This document shows, in pieces, positions 31,695-40,915 of a stretch of DNA of 64,000 nucleotides. Each line of letters opens with the position of its first letter. Within the stretch, counting starts at the first letter, position 1. Under the pieces are notes generated by a model, which saw nothing but the letters and a program-made list of their open reading frames with translations, made no database searches and had not been told where the DNA came from. The position numbers were made by a program, and so were the translations under genes. Source of the DNA: CAXXOK01 sp963663285 (GTDB lineage: Bacteria > Bacillota > Clostridia > Christensenellales > Aristaeellaceae); assembly GCA_963663285.2 (NCBI GenBank), contig CAXXNI010000002.1, forward strand, positions 1,426,001 to 1,490,000. The letters run 5' to 3'.

Positions 31695-32054
31695 ATGGAG
31701 ATACATCAGTCGTCTGAGGATTATTTGGAAACGATGTTAATCATGAGCGAGCAGCATGGTTATATCCGTTCTATCGATATCGCGGAAGCGCTGGGTGTTA
31801 CCAAACCCAGCGTAAGCTATGCTACCAAACGTTTACGGGAAAACGGCTATATCTCCATGGATAAAGACGGCTTAATAACGCTGCTGCCAAAAGGGCTGCA
31901 GATTGCGGAACGGATGTATGAGCGCCATCAAATCCTAACGGTTTTTTTACAGCAAATTGGCGTGGATGCAAAAACCGCTGCCGAAGACGCCTGTAAAATC
32001 GAGCATAACATCAGCGAGGAAACCTTCGCGGCCATCCGGCGGCAAATCGGCTGA
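31695..32054 (+). CDS. DtxR/MntR-family metal-dependent repressor
   Basis: The protein has 119 residues. The winged helix (SSEDYLETMLIMSEQHGYIRSIDIAEALGVTKPSVSYATKRLRENGYISMDKDGLITLLPKG) is followed by the dimerisation helix region (QIAERMYERHQILTVFLQQIGVDAKTAAEDACKIEHNISEETFAAI). Metal ligands of the family, the E.H near ERHQ and the C.IEH segment, are present. There is no SH3-like third domain, so it is of the short MntR type. It sits just behind feoB and probably acts on the two GTTAG/CTAAC operators. Confidence 0.9.
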   Translation: MEIHQSSEDYLETMLIMSEQHGYIRSIDIAEALGVTKPSVSYATKRLRENGYISMDKDGLITLLPKGLQIAERMYERHQILTVFLQQIGVDAKTAAEDACKIEHNISEETFAAIRRQIG

Positions 32055-32113
32055 TAACCTTCCTATTCTAATTCATCCGTCCTTCGTTATATATATTGAT
32101 CATTTGTCTGCTG

Positions 32114-32836
32114 TTACGGCAGAAACTGGCTGCATTTAATACAGGTTTCCAACCTGCTTTCCACATAGCGTCGTAAGGCTTCAAACAAAGCCTTATCTTC
32201 TTTGCAGATTTTCCCGTCAAAACCAAATTGCAGTATGGCTCTCATCCGTTCGATCTGTGCAGCACGCAGCGGGTATTGTTCCGCCGCGGAACAGGCCGCA
32301 CAGCATAATCCGCCCGCTTCAATATCGAGCCTTGCGCCATGACCGGGCAAAATGGGTTTGCCACAACGTACACAATGGTTCAGGCGCGGCTTATACCCAA
32401 TTTCAATGGCGAACAGTAGTAAAAACGTGCTGACAACAGCAAGGGGCGGCTCTTCTTCGCGGTATGTTAAGTGGTAAAGACCCGCCAGCAGTAAAGCAAA
32501 TAAACGCTCCGCCGGTTCCTCCGGCTGGGCAGCGGACTGCGCCAGACTGAGCAGATACATAGCACAGGTCAACCGGTACGGGTCCATCCGCAGGGGATAA
32601 AATGTATCCTCCGGCGCGCAGGCGGTAAGCGTAAAACGATCTTTGTTTTGGAATACGGTAAATTCACCATGTACAAACAATTCGCTTCCTGTCAGCAGCG
32701 CGCTTTTCGGTCTGCGGCATCCACGGGAAAGTACGTCCACCCGGCCATGATCAGGGGTGAGCAGCGTCAGCATCCTGTCATGCTCCCGATAGTTGGCGTA
32801 GCGCAACACTACGCCCTGCAAATTGATCGACGGCAT
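32114..32836 (-). CDS. recO: DNA repair protein RecO
   Basis: The protein has 240 residues from the ATG at 32836 with AGGAGGG just upstream; a longer frame lacks this. The N-terminal OB fold is LQGVVLRYANYREHDRMLTLLTPDHGRVDVLSRGCRRPKS. A zinc knuckle is formed by CVRCGKPI...GGLCCAAC. The C-terminal helical part ends in YVESRLETCIKCSQFL. It works with RecR and RecF in loading RecA at gaps. It is convergent with the DtxR-type gene. Confidence 0.93.
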   Translation of the reverse strand: MPSINLQGVVLRYANYREHDRMLTLLTPDHGRVDVLSRGCRRPKSALLTGSELFVHGEFTVFQNKDRFTLTACAPEDTFYPLRMDPYRLTCAMYLLSLAQSAAQPEEPAERLFALLLAGLYHLTYREEEPPLAVVSTFLLLFAIEIGYKPRLNHCVRCGKPILPGHGARLDIEAGGLCCAACSAAEQYPLRAAQIERMRAILQFGFDGKICKEDKALFEALRRYVESRLETCIKCSQFLP

Positions 32837-32942
32837 ATTCCCTCCTATATCATAACGTGAAAACCTGACTTTCACAGCTTATATTCTCCCGGTCATTATA
32901 CCACTCCCCGCTTGTCTCCGAAAGGGAATCATAACCCGGCAC

Positions 32943-33016
32943 TTCGGAATTTGATCTATTTTTTCCGAACATTTCATAATTTTTTATTGGCATCATTCGT
33001 TCTTCTATGCTATACT
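32943..33016 (+). promoter_or_regulatory. purR promoter with a PurBox pair
   Basis: TTTTCCGAACATT (32961-32973) matches 12 of 13 positions of the Bacillus PurBox AWWWCCGAACWWT. A weaker inverted copy (TTCGG at 32944-32948, reading AATTCCGAAGTGC on the other strand) stands upstream, giving the paired arrangement PurR needs. Downstream is TTGGCA (32987-32992), 18 bases, TATACT (33011-33016). This indicates autoregulation of purR and its operon. Confidence 0.75.
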
Positions 33017-33048
33017 ATGGGTAATCTTTCCATAAGGAGGCTACGAAC

Positions 33049-33870
33049 TTGGACAGGATTCGCCGAAACGAGCGCGTCGCCGCGCTGACCAAGATCGTCA
33101 CCACATCGCCGAATCATATTTTTACCTTATCGCATTTTTGCAGCATGTTCGGCGCAGCCAAATCAACCATGAGTGAAGATATCGATATGCTAAAAGGCGT
33201 GTTTTCACGTTTCGAGCTGGGCAAGCTGGATACCGTAACCGGTGCTGCCGGGGGCGTGCGTTACCGGCCGATGATGGGCAAAACCGAAGCCCGCCAGCTC
33301 ATCAGTGATTTATGCGAAGAATTGGCACGCCCTTCCCGCTTGCTTGCGGGCGGTTTTCTTTACCTGTCCGATATTCTCAGCACCCCCTCCATTGTGCGCG
33401 GTATGGGCATTATTTTAGCCAGTCAGTATTATGACACTGCGCCTGATTTTGTGCTGACCATGGAGACCAAAGGTATTCCCGTGGCGCTGATGACCGCCGA
33501 AGCCCTTGGCGTACCGCTGGTAATTGCGCGGCGCAGCAGCAATGTATATGAAGGCTCTGCCGTCAATATAAACTATGTCACCGGTTCATCCGGGCATTTA
33601 GAAACCATGAGCCTCAGCCGTCGCGCCGTGAAAACCGGGCAGCGCGCGTTGATCGTGGACGATTTTATCAAGGGCGGCGGCACCGCGAAAGGCATGACGG
33701 ATCTGATGAATGAGTTCGGGGTTACGGTTGCCGGAATGGCATTTGTCATGGCAACGGCATCCCCCGGGCATAAGCGGGTGCAGGGCGAAAAAGTATTGAT
33801 GGTGATGGATGTATCCCCGGATGCGCCTGAAACTCTCACCGTACGTCCCGCCGATTGGCTGGCTGATTAA
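33049..33870 (+). CDS. purR: Purine operon repressor PurR (Bacillus type)
   Basis: The protein has 273 residues and starts at a TTG with AAGGAGG ten bases before it. The N-terminal winged helix is RRNERVAALTKIVTTSPNHIFTLSHFCSMFGAAKSTMSEDIDML, and the remainder is a phosphoribosyltransferase-like domain. The PRPP-binding loop RALIVDDFIKGGGTAKGM is intact. PRPP binding relieves repression of purine genes in the Bacillus protein. It leads an operon-like run with the glmU relative, pth and mfd, close to the order seen in many Bacillota. Confidence 0.94.
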   Translation: MDRIRRNERVAALTKIVTTSPNHIFTLSHFCSMFGAAKSTMSEDIDMLKGVFSRFELGKLDTVTGAAGGVRYRPMMGKTEARQLISDLCEELARPSRLLAGGFLYLSDILSTPSIVRGMGIILASQYYDTAPDFVLTMETKGIPVALMTAEALGVPLVIARRSSNVYEGSAVNINYVTGSSGHLETMSLSRRAVKTGQRALIVDDFIKGGGTAKGMTDLMNEFGVTVAGMAFVMATASPGHKRVQGEKVLMVMDVSPDAPETLTVRPADWLAD

Positions 33871-33894
33871 CCAAGTTATATTGAGGTGTTATGT

Positions 33895-35034
33895 ATGCAA
33901 AAATCCATAGGTATCCTTGTCCCTTCGACAGCCAACGCATTTTGCGAACTTCCCTTGCTGGGGAAAACCTGCGGCGAACATGTATTACTCAACCTTGCCG
34001 ATGCCGGGCTTGAAACCGCCGCACTGCCCACAGGAAACGCAAAGGCGCTTATTTCTTTGCTTACAGATAATCTGGAAAACGTGTTGCTGGTATCCGAAAA
34101 TGCTCCATGCTTGAATGCCACTACCTTCCGTGCACTGGCGCAAACCACGCGGCCTGCCGCCGTACTCATGGAGGATATGGCAACACCGCTTGCGATGGCT
34201 GTGCCCGCAGCTCTGCTGCACGCTCTTCCAGATGATGCTTCGGTCATACTTGGTGATTTGCTGGAATCGCTTAACGAGCAGGGTCATGCCGTAAAGGTTG
34301 TACATGCACAAAATCCCGATGCATACATATCCGTCACTGATGCTGAAAGCTACGGCGCAGCGTACCGCCTGCTAAGGGATGCGATTGTTCGTAAACATAT
34401 TGCAAGCGGTGTTATCGTGCTGGACCCGGAACGTACCGTCATCGAGGCGGATGTGCAAATCGGCGCTGGTACCATGGTTTATGCGGGTAATACCTTGCAG
34501 GGGAAAACCGTTATTGGCGCCGGTTGCAGGCTTTACCCCAACAACCGTATGGATTGCGCCGAAATTGGAGAAAATGTAACGGTGGAAAACAGCGTATTGC
34601 TGCATTGCCGCGTCGGCGCGCATACCACAGTCGGCCCCTTTGCCTACCTGCGCCCAGATGCAGCGATCGGCGAGCATTGCCGCATTGGCGACTTTGTGGA
34701 GATTAAAAACAGCAACATAGGCGACGGCACCAAGGTAAGCCACCTGACGTATGTAGGCGATAGTGATTTGGGCAAGCACATCAATCTGGGCTGCGGCGTC
34801 GTGTTTGTGAACTATGACGGTAAAGTTAAGCAGCGCTCCGTAGTGGACGACAACGCTTTTATCGGATGTAACTGCAATCTGGTTGCGCCGGTGCATATTG
34901 GGGAAAACGCTTATCTTGCCGCCGGCGGCACCGTAACCGAGGATGTGCCTGCCGATGCGCTGTATATTGCACGCGCCCGCGGAGCGGTCAAAGAGGATTG
35001 GGTAAAACAGCGCAAGGAGCAGGGAAAACTGTAA
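33895..35034 (+). CDS. GlmU-type protein with intact acetyltransferase and degenerate N-terminal half
   Basis: The protein has 379 residues; the ATG at 33895 has GAGG eight bases upstream. From about residue 165 it is a left-handed beta helix like the GlmU C-terminus (SGVIVLDPERTVIEADVQIGAGTMVYAGNTLQGKTVIG... GPFAYLRPDAAIG... GDFVEIKNSNIGDGTKVSHLTYVGDSDLG... NYDGKVKQRS), so glucosamine-1-phosphate N-acetyltransferase activity is credible. The N-terminal 160 residues lack the pyrophosphorylase signature (G.GTRM...K) and are about 70 residues shorter than in GlmU (about 455). The uridylyltransferase step must then be done elsewhere. Its position between purR and pth is the classical glmU place. 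Confidence 0.8.
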   Translation: MQKSIGILVPSTANAFCELPLLGKTCGEHVLLNLADAGLETAALPTGNAKALISLLTDNLENVLLVSENAPCLNATTFRALAQTTRPAAVLMEDMATPLAMAVPAALLHALPDDASVILGDLLESLNEQGHAVKVVHAQNPDAYISVTDAESYGAAYRLLRDAIVRKHIASGVIVLDPERTVIEADVQIGAGTMVYAGNTLQGKTVIGAGCRLYPNNRMDCAEIGENVTVENSVLLHCRVGAHTTVGPFAYLRPDAAIGEHCRIGDFVEIKNSNIGDGTKVSHLTYVGDSDLGKHINLGCGVVFVNYDGKVKQRSVVDDNAFIGCNCNLVAPVHIGENAYLAAGGTVTEDVPADALYIARARGAVKEDWVKQRKEQGKL

Positions 35035-35134
35035 CACACGTCGAAAAGAATGACTTCGGCTGAAAAGCCCAATTGCAAAGCGGGGGTGGGGCACCATCCT
35101 CGCCTTACGTCGTGTACATAACAGGGGAGGAACT

Positions 35135-35794
35135 ATGTTTTTAATCGTCGGTTTGGGCAATCCCGGTGAGAAATATGCCCATACACGCCATAACGTCGGC
35201 TTTGACGTATTAACGCTGCTTGCAGAAAAGCTGCAAATTCCCATTACCCGCAGCAAAGGCAATGCTCTCATTGGCGAAGGGCAGTATGCGGGTGAGAAAG
35301 TAGTGCTTTGCCAGCCGCAAACCTATATGAATTTGAGCGGCGAAGCCGTGCGTCAGCTGCTTGCTTGGTATAAATTAACGCCAGATCGGATGATGGTGGT
35401 TTACGATGATATCGATTTGCCTTTCGGGTGGCTTCGCATCCGCCCAAACGGCAGCGCAGGCACGCATAACGGGATGCGCAGCATTGTGGAATGTATCGGC
35501 GCTGTCGATTTTCCCCGCATCCGGGTCGGAATCGGCAGTAAGCCTGCCCAGTATGAACTGGCGGATTGGGTGCTTTCGCATTACAACACCCCCGAGGAGC
35601 GCCAAACAGCATACGATGCATACATGCAGGCAGCGGACGCGGCAATGGCATGGATGAAAAGCGGCATCAACACCGCTATGAACCGTTTTAACACGAAAAA
35701 GCCGAAGCCTCCAAAACTACCGAAAACGCAGCCTGCCAGCCTGCCGGACGCGCCCTCCGCCATGCCCCCGCAATCCACAGGAGAAACCGAATGA
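35135..35794 (+). CDS. pth: Peptidyl-tRNA hydrolase
   Basis: The protein has 219 residues. Typical motifs: LIVGLGNPGEKYAHTRHNVGFDVL with the catalytic His, PQTYMNLSGEAV, VYDDIDLPFG with the catalytic Asp, and GSAGTHNGMRSIVECIG. The usual length is about 190; an added Pro/Lys-rich tail (KKPKPPKLPKTQPA...) covers the last 30 residues. It recycles peptidyl-tRNAs released from stalled ribosomes. The stop overlaps the mfd start (ATGA). The 100-base gap to the gene upstream holds two small hairpins (35058-35069 and 35074-35104). Confidence 0.95.
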   Translation: MFLIVGLGNPGEKYAHTRHNVGFDVLTLLAEKLQIPITRSKGNALIGEGQYAGEKVVLCQPQTYMNLSGEAVRQLLAWYKLTPDRMMVVYDDIDLPFGWLRIRPNGSAGTHNGMRSIVECIGAVDFPRIRVGIGSKPAQYELADWVLSHYNTPEERQTAYDAYMQAADAAMAWMKSGINTAMNRFNTKKPKPPKLPKTQPASLPDAPSAMPPQSTGETE

Positions 35795-38700
35795 ACGAAG
35801 GCTTATTCAGCGCATATTCTGCGCTGCCGCAATGGAAAGAACTGCTATCCGGACTGAACCAGCAAAACTGCATCGCGTTAAGCGGAATGGCCGAAGGCGA
35901 GCGGCCTTTTTTTGCCGCCGCGCTGGCGCACCGTACCGGTCGTCCGGTCCTGCTGCTATCCCCTACGGAATTGACCGCGCAAAAGCATACGCAGGATATT
36001 AACCGTCTGATTGGCGGCGGAGCCGTCATGCTCCCGACGCGGGACGTACAGTTCAGCCGGGCTGCTTCCAGCCAGGAGAGTACCTGGCAGCGGCTTGGGG
36101 TGCTATCCCAGGCTATCAGCGGGCAAGCCAAGGTGCTTTGCCTATCTGCCGAAGGGGTGTTGGACCGCTGCTGCGCACCGGACCGCTTTCGGGATGCAGC
36201 CATCCGGCTTTCGGAAAGCGATATACTGTCCCCTGTGCAACTGATGGACCGCCTTGTGCGCAATGGCTACGAGCGTGTGCCGATGGTGGAAGGCAAGGGA
36301 CAATGCGCCATGCGAGGCGATATTTTGGATGTCTTCCCGCCAAATGAAACGGCTGCACTGCGCATCGAGTTTTTTGGCGATGAAGTGGATACTATCCGCC
36401 GCTTTGATTACATCAGCCAGCGCAGCATTGAACGAACAAAGAGCGTTATACTTGCCCCCGCAACCGAGTGCTTACCCGGGGATGCAAACAGCGCCGCAGA
36501 CAGGCTGCAAGCTGCGCTGCGGGATGGGAAAACGGCAGCGGAAACGGGCAGTGATGCTTCCGGCGGTGATACCCCGGTTTTTGCCACTGATGCGTTTCTC
36601 TCCGAGCTGGATGCGATGGATGAGGAAGCCGCCTCCGCCGGAAAAGAGCTGGCTGCTACCGCCCTATTGGATGCCGCCAAACACAATAGCGTTCGTCGCG
36701 CCCCGCAGGCAGATGCGCAGGATGCCCGCGCCCGGCAGGAGCGCGAAGCATTGCAAAAGCGGCACTTGGACGATGTGCAGCGCGTACGCGATGGGCATCC
36801 CATCCGTACAGCGCCCATGTGGATGAACGTTCTTTGTGAGCATACCTGCACGGTAACGGATTATTTGCAGCATCCCATCATCCTCGTCGATCAGCCGGAT
36901 CAATTGCAGGTTCGCGTAAAAGCCAAGCGCGACGCTTTTCACGAAGAGTGGGAGGAATCCGAACGCCGCGGCGATGCCTTCCCTGCACAGCAGGAATTGC
37001 TGTTTTCATATTCCAATCTGCTGCAATCGCTGCAACAGCACCCCGTATTGGCCCTTAGCACGCTTACACGGGGCATGGGGCAGCTTGCTCCCTCCTCTGC
37101 GCTGGACTTTGCCAGCGAGCCTGTGATGCCCTATCAGAGCCGTTTGGAACCCCTGTGCAAAGATATTGCCGCGTGGAAAGAGCAGGGCATGGCAATCGTA
37201 CTGCTCACCGGCGGCCAGGCGCGCGGCCGCCGCCTGCTTAGCGCGCTGGCACAGCAGAGCACGCCCGCCACCTATGCGGAAACGCTGGATGGCAACGCTG
37301 TCCTCGGCGAAGTAATCCTGTTACCGGTCAGCATCGGTAAAGGTTTCCGCAACAACGCAGCCAAGCTCTGTCTGGTTTCGGACAGCGATCTGTTCGGCAC
37401 CAGCTATCAGCGTGCCCGCAAGCACCAAAAGGCCGGGGAGCGCATCGCATCGTTTACCGATTTAAAAGCGGGCGATTATGTGGTGCACGACATCCACGGC
37501 GTGGGTATCTTTGATGGCGTTGTACAGCTCGAAACCGAGGGTGTAACCCGTGATTATCTGCTTATCCGTTATCTGGGCAACGATAAATTGTATGTACCGA
37601 CCGATCAGTTTGACAGGGTGCAAAAGTTCATCGGCGCGGAACACAGCGCACCCAAGCTGAACCGTCTGGGCGGCGGTGAATGGGGACGCCAGAAAAACAA
37701 AGTAAAAGCCGGCCTGAAAAAGCTGGCGTTCGATCTGGCGGCGCTGTATGCCGCGCGCAAAACCACCCAGGGGTATGCCTTCAGCCATGAAACCCCGTGG
37801 CAACGGGAATTTGAGGATATGTTCCCCTATGAACTGACGGCCGACCAGCAGCAGAGCGTGGATCAGATTTTTGCCGATATGGAAAGTCCCCGCAACATGG
37901 ACCGCCTGCTGTGCGGCGATGTCGGCTACGGCAAGACGGAGGTTGCCCTGCGCGCCGCGTTCAAAGCAGTGCTGGACGGCAAGCAGGTCGCCATCCTTGC
38001 CCCGACGACTATTCTGGTTCAGCAGCATCTGAACACCGTAAAAAAGCGCTTTGCGGGTTTCCCCGTCACGTTTGATATGCTCAGCCGTTTCCGTACGCCC
38101 AAGGAGCAGCGCGACATCATCGCCCGACTCAAAGAGGGCAAAATCGATCTGCTTGTCGGCACCCACCGGCTGCTTGCCAAGGATGTGCAGTTTAAAGACC
38201 TCGGGCTGTTAATTGTGGATGAAGAGCAGCGCTTCGGCGTCAACCACAAGGAAGCCATTAAGCACCTGAAAACCAAGGTGGATGTGCTCACCCTTTCGGC
38301 GACCCCTATTCCCCGCACATTGCATATGAGCATGGTTGGCATTCGGGACATGAGCATACTGGAAACGCCGCCGGAAGAACGGATTCCGGTAAAAACCTAT
38401 GTGACGCCGTATGATGAAACCATCATCGCTGAAGCCATCCGCCGGGAGTTAGCACGCGGCGGGCAGGTATATTTTCTTTACAATCGCGTGCGCTCCATCG
38501 AGCGGATGTTTGAGCGGCTTAAAGCGCTGGTTCCGGAAGCGCGCATCGGCGTTGCCCACGGCCAAATGCGGGAGAACGCACTGGAAGATATAATGCTGGA
38601 TTTTTATGCCGGGGCTTTTGATATCCTGCTGTGCACTACCATTATCGAAAGCGGGCTGGATGTGCCGGAAGCCAACACCCTGATTGTTTTTGATGCGGAC

Positions 38701-39519
38701 CGCTTTGGCCTTTCGCAGCTTTACCAAATCCGCGGACGCGTTGGCCGCAGCAACCGGCAAGCCTATGCCTATCTTACCGTACGCCGCGATAAGCTGCTCA
38801 GCGAAACAGCGGAAAAACGCCTTTCCGCCATCCGGGAATTTACGGAGTTCGGCGCCGGATACCGCATTGCGATGCGCGATCTGGAAATTCGCGGAGCAGG
38901 CGATGTACTGGGGCCGGAGCAGCATGGCCACTTGAGCACCGTAGGATACGATATGTATGTGAAGCTGATTGAACAAGCCGTTGGCGAAGCGCAGGGGTAC
39001 GAAGAAACCCCGGAACTGGATACCCGCGTGGAACTTGCGGTAGACGCCTATCTGCCGGAAACCTACGTACCGGATGAGCCCCTGCGTATTGAAATTTACA
39101 AACGCATCGCCATGATTGAGGACGAAGCCGGACGCATGGACACCGAGGAAGAGCTGATCGACCGTTTCGGCGATATTCCCCAGCCTGTGCAGAACCTGAT
39201 GCACATCGCCCAGCTGCGCGCGGTAACCCGTCTACTCGGTGTTACTCACCTGTTCCTGCGCAACGACGGCGTACATTTGCGGCTGGATGAAAAATTCCTT
39301 CCGGACCCGATCGCGCTGTATGCCGCTGTTTCCCAAACGGACGAGCGGATAGCCTTCAGCATGCGGCAACCGCCGGAAATGGTGGTTAAACAGTCCGGTC
39401 TTACCCCGGATACGGCGCTGCCGCTTTGTATTGATCTTCTAACCCGCGTACATACCCTTACACGGGAGTTTATTGAAAAGCAAAAGCAAATTCAAAAGGA
39501 ACAAAAACCGACATCCTGA
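35791..39519 (+). CDS. mfd: Transcription-repair coupling factor Mfd
   Basis: The protein has 1242 residues. UvrB-like N-terminal domains come first, then the RNA-polymerase-interacting CarD-like domain (FTDLKAGDYVVHDIHGVGIFDGVVQLETEGVTRDYLLIRY, about 550-600). The translocase follows with Walker A GDVGYGKTEVA, VDEEQRFGV, LSATPIPRTLHMSM and RGRVGRSNRQAYAYL, and a TRCF domain ends it. It is about 90 residues longer than most Mfd proteins; an Ala/Asp/Glu-rich stretch around residues 225-340 looks like the insertion. It releases stalled RNA polymerase and recruits UvrA. Confidence 0.96.
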   Translation: MNEGLFSAYSALPQWKELLSGLNQQNCIALSGMAEGERPFFAAALAHRTGRPVLLLSPTELTAQKHTQDINRLIGGGAVMLPTRDVQFSRAASSQESTWQRLGVLSQAISGQAKVLCLSAEGVLDRCCAPDRFRDAAIRLSESDILSPVQLMDRLVRNGYERVPMVEGKGQCAMRGDILDVFPPNETAALRIEFFGDEVDTIRRFDYISQRSIERTKSVILAPATECLPGDANSAADRLQAALRDGKTAAETGSDASGGDTPVFATDAFLSELDAMDEEAASAGKELAATALLDAAKHNSVRRAPQADAQDARARQEREALQKRHLDDVQRVRDGHPIRTAPMWMNVLCEHTCTVTDYLQHPIILVDQPDQLQVRVKAKRDAFHEEWEESERRGDAFPAQQELLFSYSNLLQSLQQHPVLALSTLTRGMGQLAPSSALDFASEPVMPYQSRLEPLCKDIAAWKEQGMAIVLLTGGQARGRRLLSALAQQSTPATYAETLDGNAVLGEVILLPVSIGKGFRNNAAKLCLVSDSDLFGTSYQRARKHQKAGERIASFTDLKAGDYVVHDIHGVGIFDGVVQLETEGVTRDYLLIRYLGNDKLYVPTDQFDRVQKFIGAEHSAPKLNRLGGGEWGRQKNKVKAGLKKLAFDLAALYAARKTTQGYAFSHETPWQREFEDMFPYELTADQQQSVDQIFADMESPRNMDRLLCGDVGYGKTEVALRAAFKAVLDGKQVAILAPTTILVQQHLNTVKKRFAGFPVTFDMLSRFRTPKEQRDIIARLKEGKIDLLVGTHRLLAKDVQFKDLGLLIVDEEQRFGVNHKEAIKHLKTKVDVLTLSATPIPRTLHMSMVGIRDMSILETPPEERIPVKTYVTPYDETIIAEAIRRELARGGQVYFLYNRVRSIERMFERLKALVPEARIGVAHGQMRENALEDIMLDFYAGAFDILLCTTIIESGLDVPEANTLIVFDADRFGLSQLYQIRGRVGRSNRQAYAYLTVRRDKLLSETAEKRLSAIREFTEFGAGYRIAMRDLEIRGAGDVLGPEQHGHLSTVGYDMYVKLIEQAVGEAQGYEETPELDTRVELAVDAYLPETYVPDEPLRIEIYKRIAMIEDEAGRMDTEEELIDRFGDIPQPVQNLMHIAQLRAVTRLLGVTHLFLRNDGVHLRLDEKFLPDPIALYAAVSQTDERIAFSMRQPPEMVVKQSGLTPDTALPLCIDLLTRVHTLTREFIEKQKQIQKEQKPTS

Positions 39520-39552
39520 CCTATCAACAGCACAAATCCATAACGATACAAT

Positions 39553-39593
39553 AAAGACAAGGTGGATGACATATCAGCATCCACCTTGTCTTT
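39553..39593 (+). terminator. Terminator after mfd
   Basis: AAAGACAAGGTGGATG pairs with CATCCACCTTGTCTTT. The symmetrical A/T flanks make it usable also for the convergent gene at 39626. Confidence 0.92.
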
Positions 39594-39625
39594 ATAATTC
39601 TATGGTTATGGTAATCCAGCCCGGT

Positions 39626-40024
39626 TTATACCGTCAGGTACCAGTATACGCCATACTTATCTACCACTTCCGCACAGCAGGCACTCCACGGGAGCGAGCC
39701 CAGCGGCATCATAACGTGCCCGTCTTTCGCCAGCAGTGTAAACGCATCACGCACCTCATCCGCGCTGCCAAGCGTAAGCCCGTAGCTCATGGTCGGGCGT
39801 GCGTTCTGTAACGAAGCCTTTAGCATGAACTGTTCAAACGCATCGTTATTGTTTTGCGATTCACTGACGGCAAATACCTCTTCCCCATCTTTGCATAACG
39901 CCGCGTGCAGATAGGTGCCGTCCGGGAACAGCTCGTGATACCCCAGCGTCAGCCCGAATGCCCGGGAGTACCGCTCAACAGCTTCCACCGTGTTATGAAT
40001 ATAGAGTGTTGCACCCAGCCTCAT
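39626..40024 (-). CDS. VOC-family (PhnB/glyoxalase-like) protein
   Basis: The protein has 132 residues with a GAGAGG before the ATG. It has the paired beta-alpha-beta-beta-beta modules of the vicinal oxygen chelate fold: LGATLYIHNTVEAVERYSRAFGLTLGYHELFPDGTYLHAALCKDGEEVFAVSE and, in the second half, YGLTLGSADEVRDAFTLLAKDGHVMMPLGSLPWSACCAEVVDKYGVYWYL. The latter is the PhnB-type ending (DKFGV.W). The substrate is unknown. It stands alone between mfd and araD. Confidence 0.85.
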   Translation of the reverse strand: MRLGATLYIHNTVEAVERYSRAFGLTLGYHELFPDGTYLHAALCKDGEEVFAVSESQNNNDAFEQFMLKASLQNARPTMSYGLTLGSADEVRDAFTLLAKDGHVMMPLGSLPWSACCAEVVDKYGVYWYLTV

Positions 40025-40055
40025 ACAGTATTTCCTCTCTTGTGAATGGCTTGCA

Positions 40056-40083
40056 AAAGCCCGCGGGTAAACACGCGGGCTTT
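40056..40083 (-). terminator. Terminator of the ara operon
   Basis: AAAGCCCGCG pairs with CGCGGGCTTT on either strand, 18 bases behind the araD stop. Confidence 0.88.
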
Positions 40084-40100
40084 ACTATGCATTCCCTTAT

Positions 40101-40802
40101 TTACTTTTGTCCGTAATACGCGTTTGGCCCATGCTTACGCTGGTAATGCTTTTCTTTCAGGTATGCAGGCATATCTTCCCGCGCCTGTGCCAAGGGCAGG
40201 GCTTCGGTATGCCAGGCCATCATCGCCACTTCTTCCAGCACAACAGCATTGTGTACAGCTTCCATAGCGTCTTTCCCCCAGGCAAACGGGCCATGGTTGC
40301 GCACCAGCACGCAGGGAACCGCCTTGGTGTCCAGTTGATTGTCTTCAAAATGGGAGGCGATCACCTTTCCGGTTTCCAGCTCATATGCGCGCCACACTTC
40401 CTCCTCGGTAAGAGAACGGGTAATGGGCACCGGGCCGTAAATATAATCCGCATGCGTCGTGCCATACGGCGGTATCTCGCGGCCAGCCTGCGCCCAGATG
40501 GTCGCCCAGCGGCTGTGGGTATGCACGATGCCCCCGATTTCGGGGAACCGGTTATACAACTCCATGTGGGTAGGCGTATCGCTGGAGGGATTCAGTTTCC
40601 CTTCCACCTTGTTGCCTTGCAGGTCCATAACCACCATATCATCCGGCGTAAGTGCCTCGTACGGCACACCGGAAGGTTTGATGACAAACAGACCGGCTTT
40701 ACGGTCAATCCCCGAAACGTTGCCCCACGTAAAGGTGACCAGCTGGTGCGCGGGCAGCAGCATATTTGCGTCATAGACAATTTTTTTCAGTTCTTCAAGC
40801 AT
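40101..40802 (-). CDS. araD: L-ribulose-5-phosphate 4-epimerase
   Basis: The protein has 233 residues. The ATG at 40802 was chosen because AAAGGAG lies eight bases before it; a GTG at 40811 overlaps that site. It is a class II aldolase-type epimerase. The zinc ligands are in GGIVHTHSRWATIWAQAG (His-X-His) and a later His, and FTWGNVSGIDRKAGLFVIKPSGVPYEAL and GPVPITRSLTEEEV are typical of AraD. It turns L-ribulose-5-P into D-xylulose-5-P. It is the last gene of the arabinose block. Confidence 0.95.
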   Translation of the reverse strand: MLEELKKIVYDANMLLPAHQLVTFTWGNVSGIDRKAGLFVIKPSGVPYEALTPDDMVVMDLQGNKVEGKLNPSSDTPTHMELYNRFPEIGGIVHTHSRWATIWAQAGREIPPYGTTHADYIYGPVPITRSLTEEEVWRAYELETGKVIASHFEDNQLDTKAVPCVLVRNHGPFAWGKDAMEAVHNAVVLEEVAMMAWHTEALPLAQAREDMPAYLKEKHYQRKHGPNAYYGQK

Positions 40803-40915
40803 CGGATTCACTCCTTTGATTCCTGCCGGTTTCGCCGACCGGGTTGCGGGTCGTTACGTCTTTCAATACACCAGGCTTACGGAAACAGGTATGCCGTACC
40901 GTGGCATGCCCCGGT

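Noticed and set aside
35040..35134. Possible riboswitch before pth
   Set aside because: Two hairpins (GGCT-GAAA-AGCC and a 10-bp stem at 35074-35104) exist, but they match no riboswitch class I know and there is no terminator or sequestered ribosome site.
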